Source of the DNA: Pseudomonadota bacterium | Lineage (GTDB): Bacteria; Pseudomonadota; Alphaproteobacteria; Acetobacterales; Acetobacteraceae | DNA length: 6,907 nt | NCBI GenBank assembly: GCA_021826565.1 | Contig: JAKAZJ010000102.1 | Span: 1 to 6,907, forward strand | Direction: 5' to 3' | Translations under genes and position numbers: made by a program | Shown here: positions 6,009 to 6,907 of the stretch, one piece after another | How positions within the stretch are numbered: position 1 is the stretch's first letter | Layout of the letters: each line of letters opens with the position of its first letter | Notes under the pieces: model-generated | Database searches by the model: none | What the model was told of the DNA's origin: nothing | Seen by the model: only the letters and a program-made list of their open reading frames with translations

Positions 6009-6907
6009 TCAGCCCGCCGCCAGGAATCCCCGCGTCTCCGCCACCGCCTCCGCCAGCCCCACCCGGCGCACCACCACTCCGGCGGGGAACGCCGAGACCA
6101 GTCGTTCCGGCGTGCGCCGGTCCAGCAACACGAACACGCCCCGGTCCGACCCGCGTCGGATCAGCCGCCCGAATGCCTGACGCAGCCGCAGCCGGGCCAG
6201 GCGGTCGTCGAACCCGCGCGGGTCCGCGCCCGACAGATGCACCCGCCGTTCCCGGTGCAGGATGTCCGGCCGCGGCCAGGGAACCTTCTCGAACACCACC
6301 AGGCGCAGCGCGTTCCCGGGCACATCGACGCCGTCGCGCATCGCGTCGGTCCCCAGCAGGCAGCTTGCTTCCTCGGTGCGGAACACATCGACCAGAGTGG
6401 CGTTGTCCATCGCGTCCACATGCTGCGCCAGCAGCGGGATGCCGGCCGCTTCCAGCGCCGGCGCGATGCGCCGCGCCACCGCGATCAGCCGCCCGATCGC
6501 CGTGAACAGCCCCAGCCCGCCCCCGCCCGCGGCCAGGAACAGCGCGCGATACGCCGCCGCCAGCGCCGCGATATCCCCGGACGCCACATCGGTCACGACG
6601 AAGGCGCGCGTTTGCGCCGCGTAATCGAACGGGCTGGCGACCGCCGCCCGCAACGCCGGGGACGGCAGATGCGGCGCGCCCACCCGCGCCTCCGCCCCCA
6701 GCCACGCGGTCTCGGGATCGCCGGCCCCGGTATCGCGCAGGGTGGCGGAGGTCACCAACACCCCCTGCGCCGGGGCCGCGAGCGTGGCGGCGAAAGGCAC
6801 GGTCGGGTCCAGCCAGTGCCGGTGCAGGCCGACATCCACATCGTACCCCCCGGCTTGTCCCCCCCCGGCCTGTACGCCCCTGGGCCGCCCGCCGCCGCGC
6901 CGCTCCA
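6009..6907 (-). CDS. DinG-like ATP-dependent DNA helicase, C-terminal part (5' end cut by window edge)
   Basis: 298 C-terminal residues of a larger superfamily 2 helicase. Related DinG/XPD proteins unwind DNA 5' to 3' and act in repair and in clearing replication obstacles. Visible are HRHWLDPTVPF, then VTSATLRD (SATL at about 6738-6752), the motif V-like GTDAMRDGVDVPG (6315-6353) and motif VI QAFGRLIRRGSDRG (6138-6179) followed by VFVLLDRR, with the arginines expected to contact ATP. The GVDVPG and QAFGRLIRR pair points to the DinG/XPD group rather than RecQ or DEAD-box helicases. Walker A, the DEAH box and any iron-sulphur cysteines would be upstream, outside the window. The reading frame stays open through the right edge, so a GTG at 6837-6839 is not the true start. 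A Gly-rich segment (GGGRPRGVQAGGGQAGGYDV) coded by G-tracts lies just before the helicase core shown here. Confidence 0.85.
   Translation of the reverse strand, partial: ERRGGGRPRGVQAGGGQAGGYDVDVGLHRHWLDPTVPFAATLAAPAQGVLVTSATLRDTGAGDPETAWLGAEARVGAPHLPSPALRAAVASPFDYAAQTRAFVVTDVASGDIAALAAAYRALFLAAGGGGLGLFTAIGRLIAVARRIAPALEAAGIPLLAQHVDAMDNATLVDVFRTEEASCLLGTDAMRDGVDVPGNALRLVVFEKVPWPRPDILHRERRVHLSGADPRGFDDRLARLRLRQAFGRLIRRGSDRGVFVLLDRRTPERLVSAFPAGVVVRRVGLAEAVAETRGFLAAG

Noticed and set aside
5917..6705. An N-terminal extension of the GST frame reaching 6705
   Set aside because: The extension is Gly/Arg/Ala low complexity, overlaps the DinG-like helicase in another frame, and the GST start at 5916 has a strong ribosome-binding site and the right family N-terminus.
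1..6907. Mobile elements, CRISPR, tRNA, toxin-antitoxin or phage genes, or a novel defence system
   Set aside because: I looked on both strands for direct-repeat arrays, transposase or integrase motifs, cloverleaf sequences and small paired genes and saw none. Gene content is housekeeping, and GC content is uniform apart from the short promoter patch near 3000.

Overview
The window is ordinary, very GC-rich (about 70% by eye) chromosomal DNA. It is most likely from an alphaproteobacterium, perhaps Rhodospirillales/Acetobacteraceae. The reasons are a PleD-type REC-REC-GGDEF diguanylate cyclase, which is characteristic of Alphaproteobacteria, a TTGACG-N17-CATGTT promoter before rpmG, and the base composition. 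The family-level placement is inference. I see no mobile element, CRISPR array, tRNA or rRNA, and no candidate for a new multi-gene system.

Layout: (1) 1-2913, minus strand: cydD followed by cydC, overlapping by 4 bases, encoding the heterodimeric ABC exporter needed for cytochrome bd assembly; cydC runs off the left edge. (2) 2914-3163: a 250-base divergent promoter region between cydD and pleD, with an AT-richer patch, an FNR-like dyad, a second short palindrome and a candidate cydD promoter. (3) 3164-4558, plus strand: pleD. (4) 4588-4755, minus: rpmG (ribosomal protein L33), convergent with pleD and with a good promoter at 4779-4807. (5) 4917-5126, minus: a CspA-family cold-shock protein, followed by a 48-base nested inverted repeat and preceded by a probable leader of about 100 bases. 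(6) 5290-5916, minus: a glutathione S-transferase family protein. (7) 6009-6907, minus: the C-terminal part of a DinG-like ATP-dependent DNA helicase, whose N-terminal half lies off the right edge.

The only clear functional unit is cydDC. It probably acts with cydAB, which may lie just beyond the left edge. The other genes look like independent housekeeping or regulatory units: second-messenger synthesis (PleD), translation (L33), RNA chaperoning (Csp), detoxification (GST) and DNA repair or replication (helicase). The most useful things to follow up are the divergent cydD-pleD control region and the nested inverted repeat between csp and rpmG. Long open frames opposite the real genes are by-products of high GC and are not annotated.
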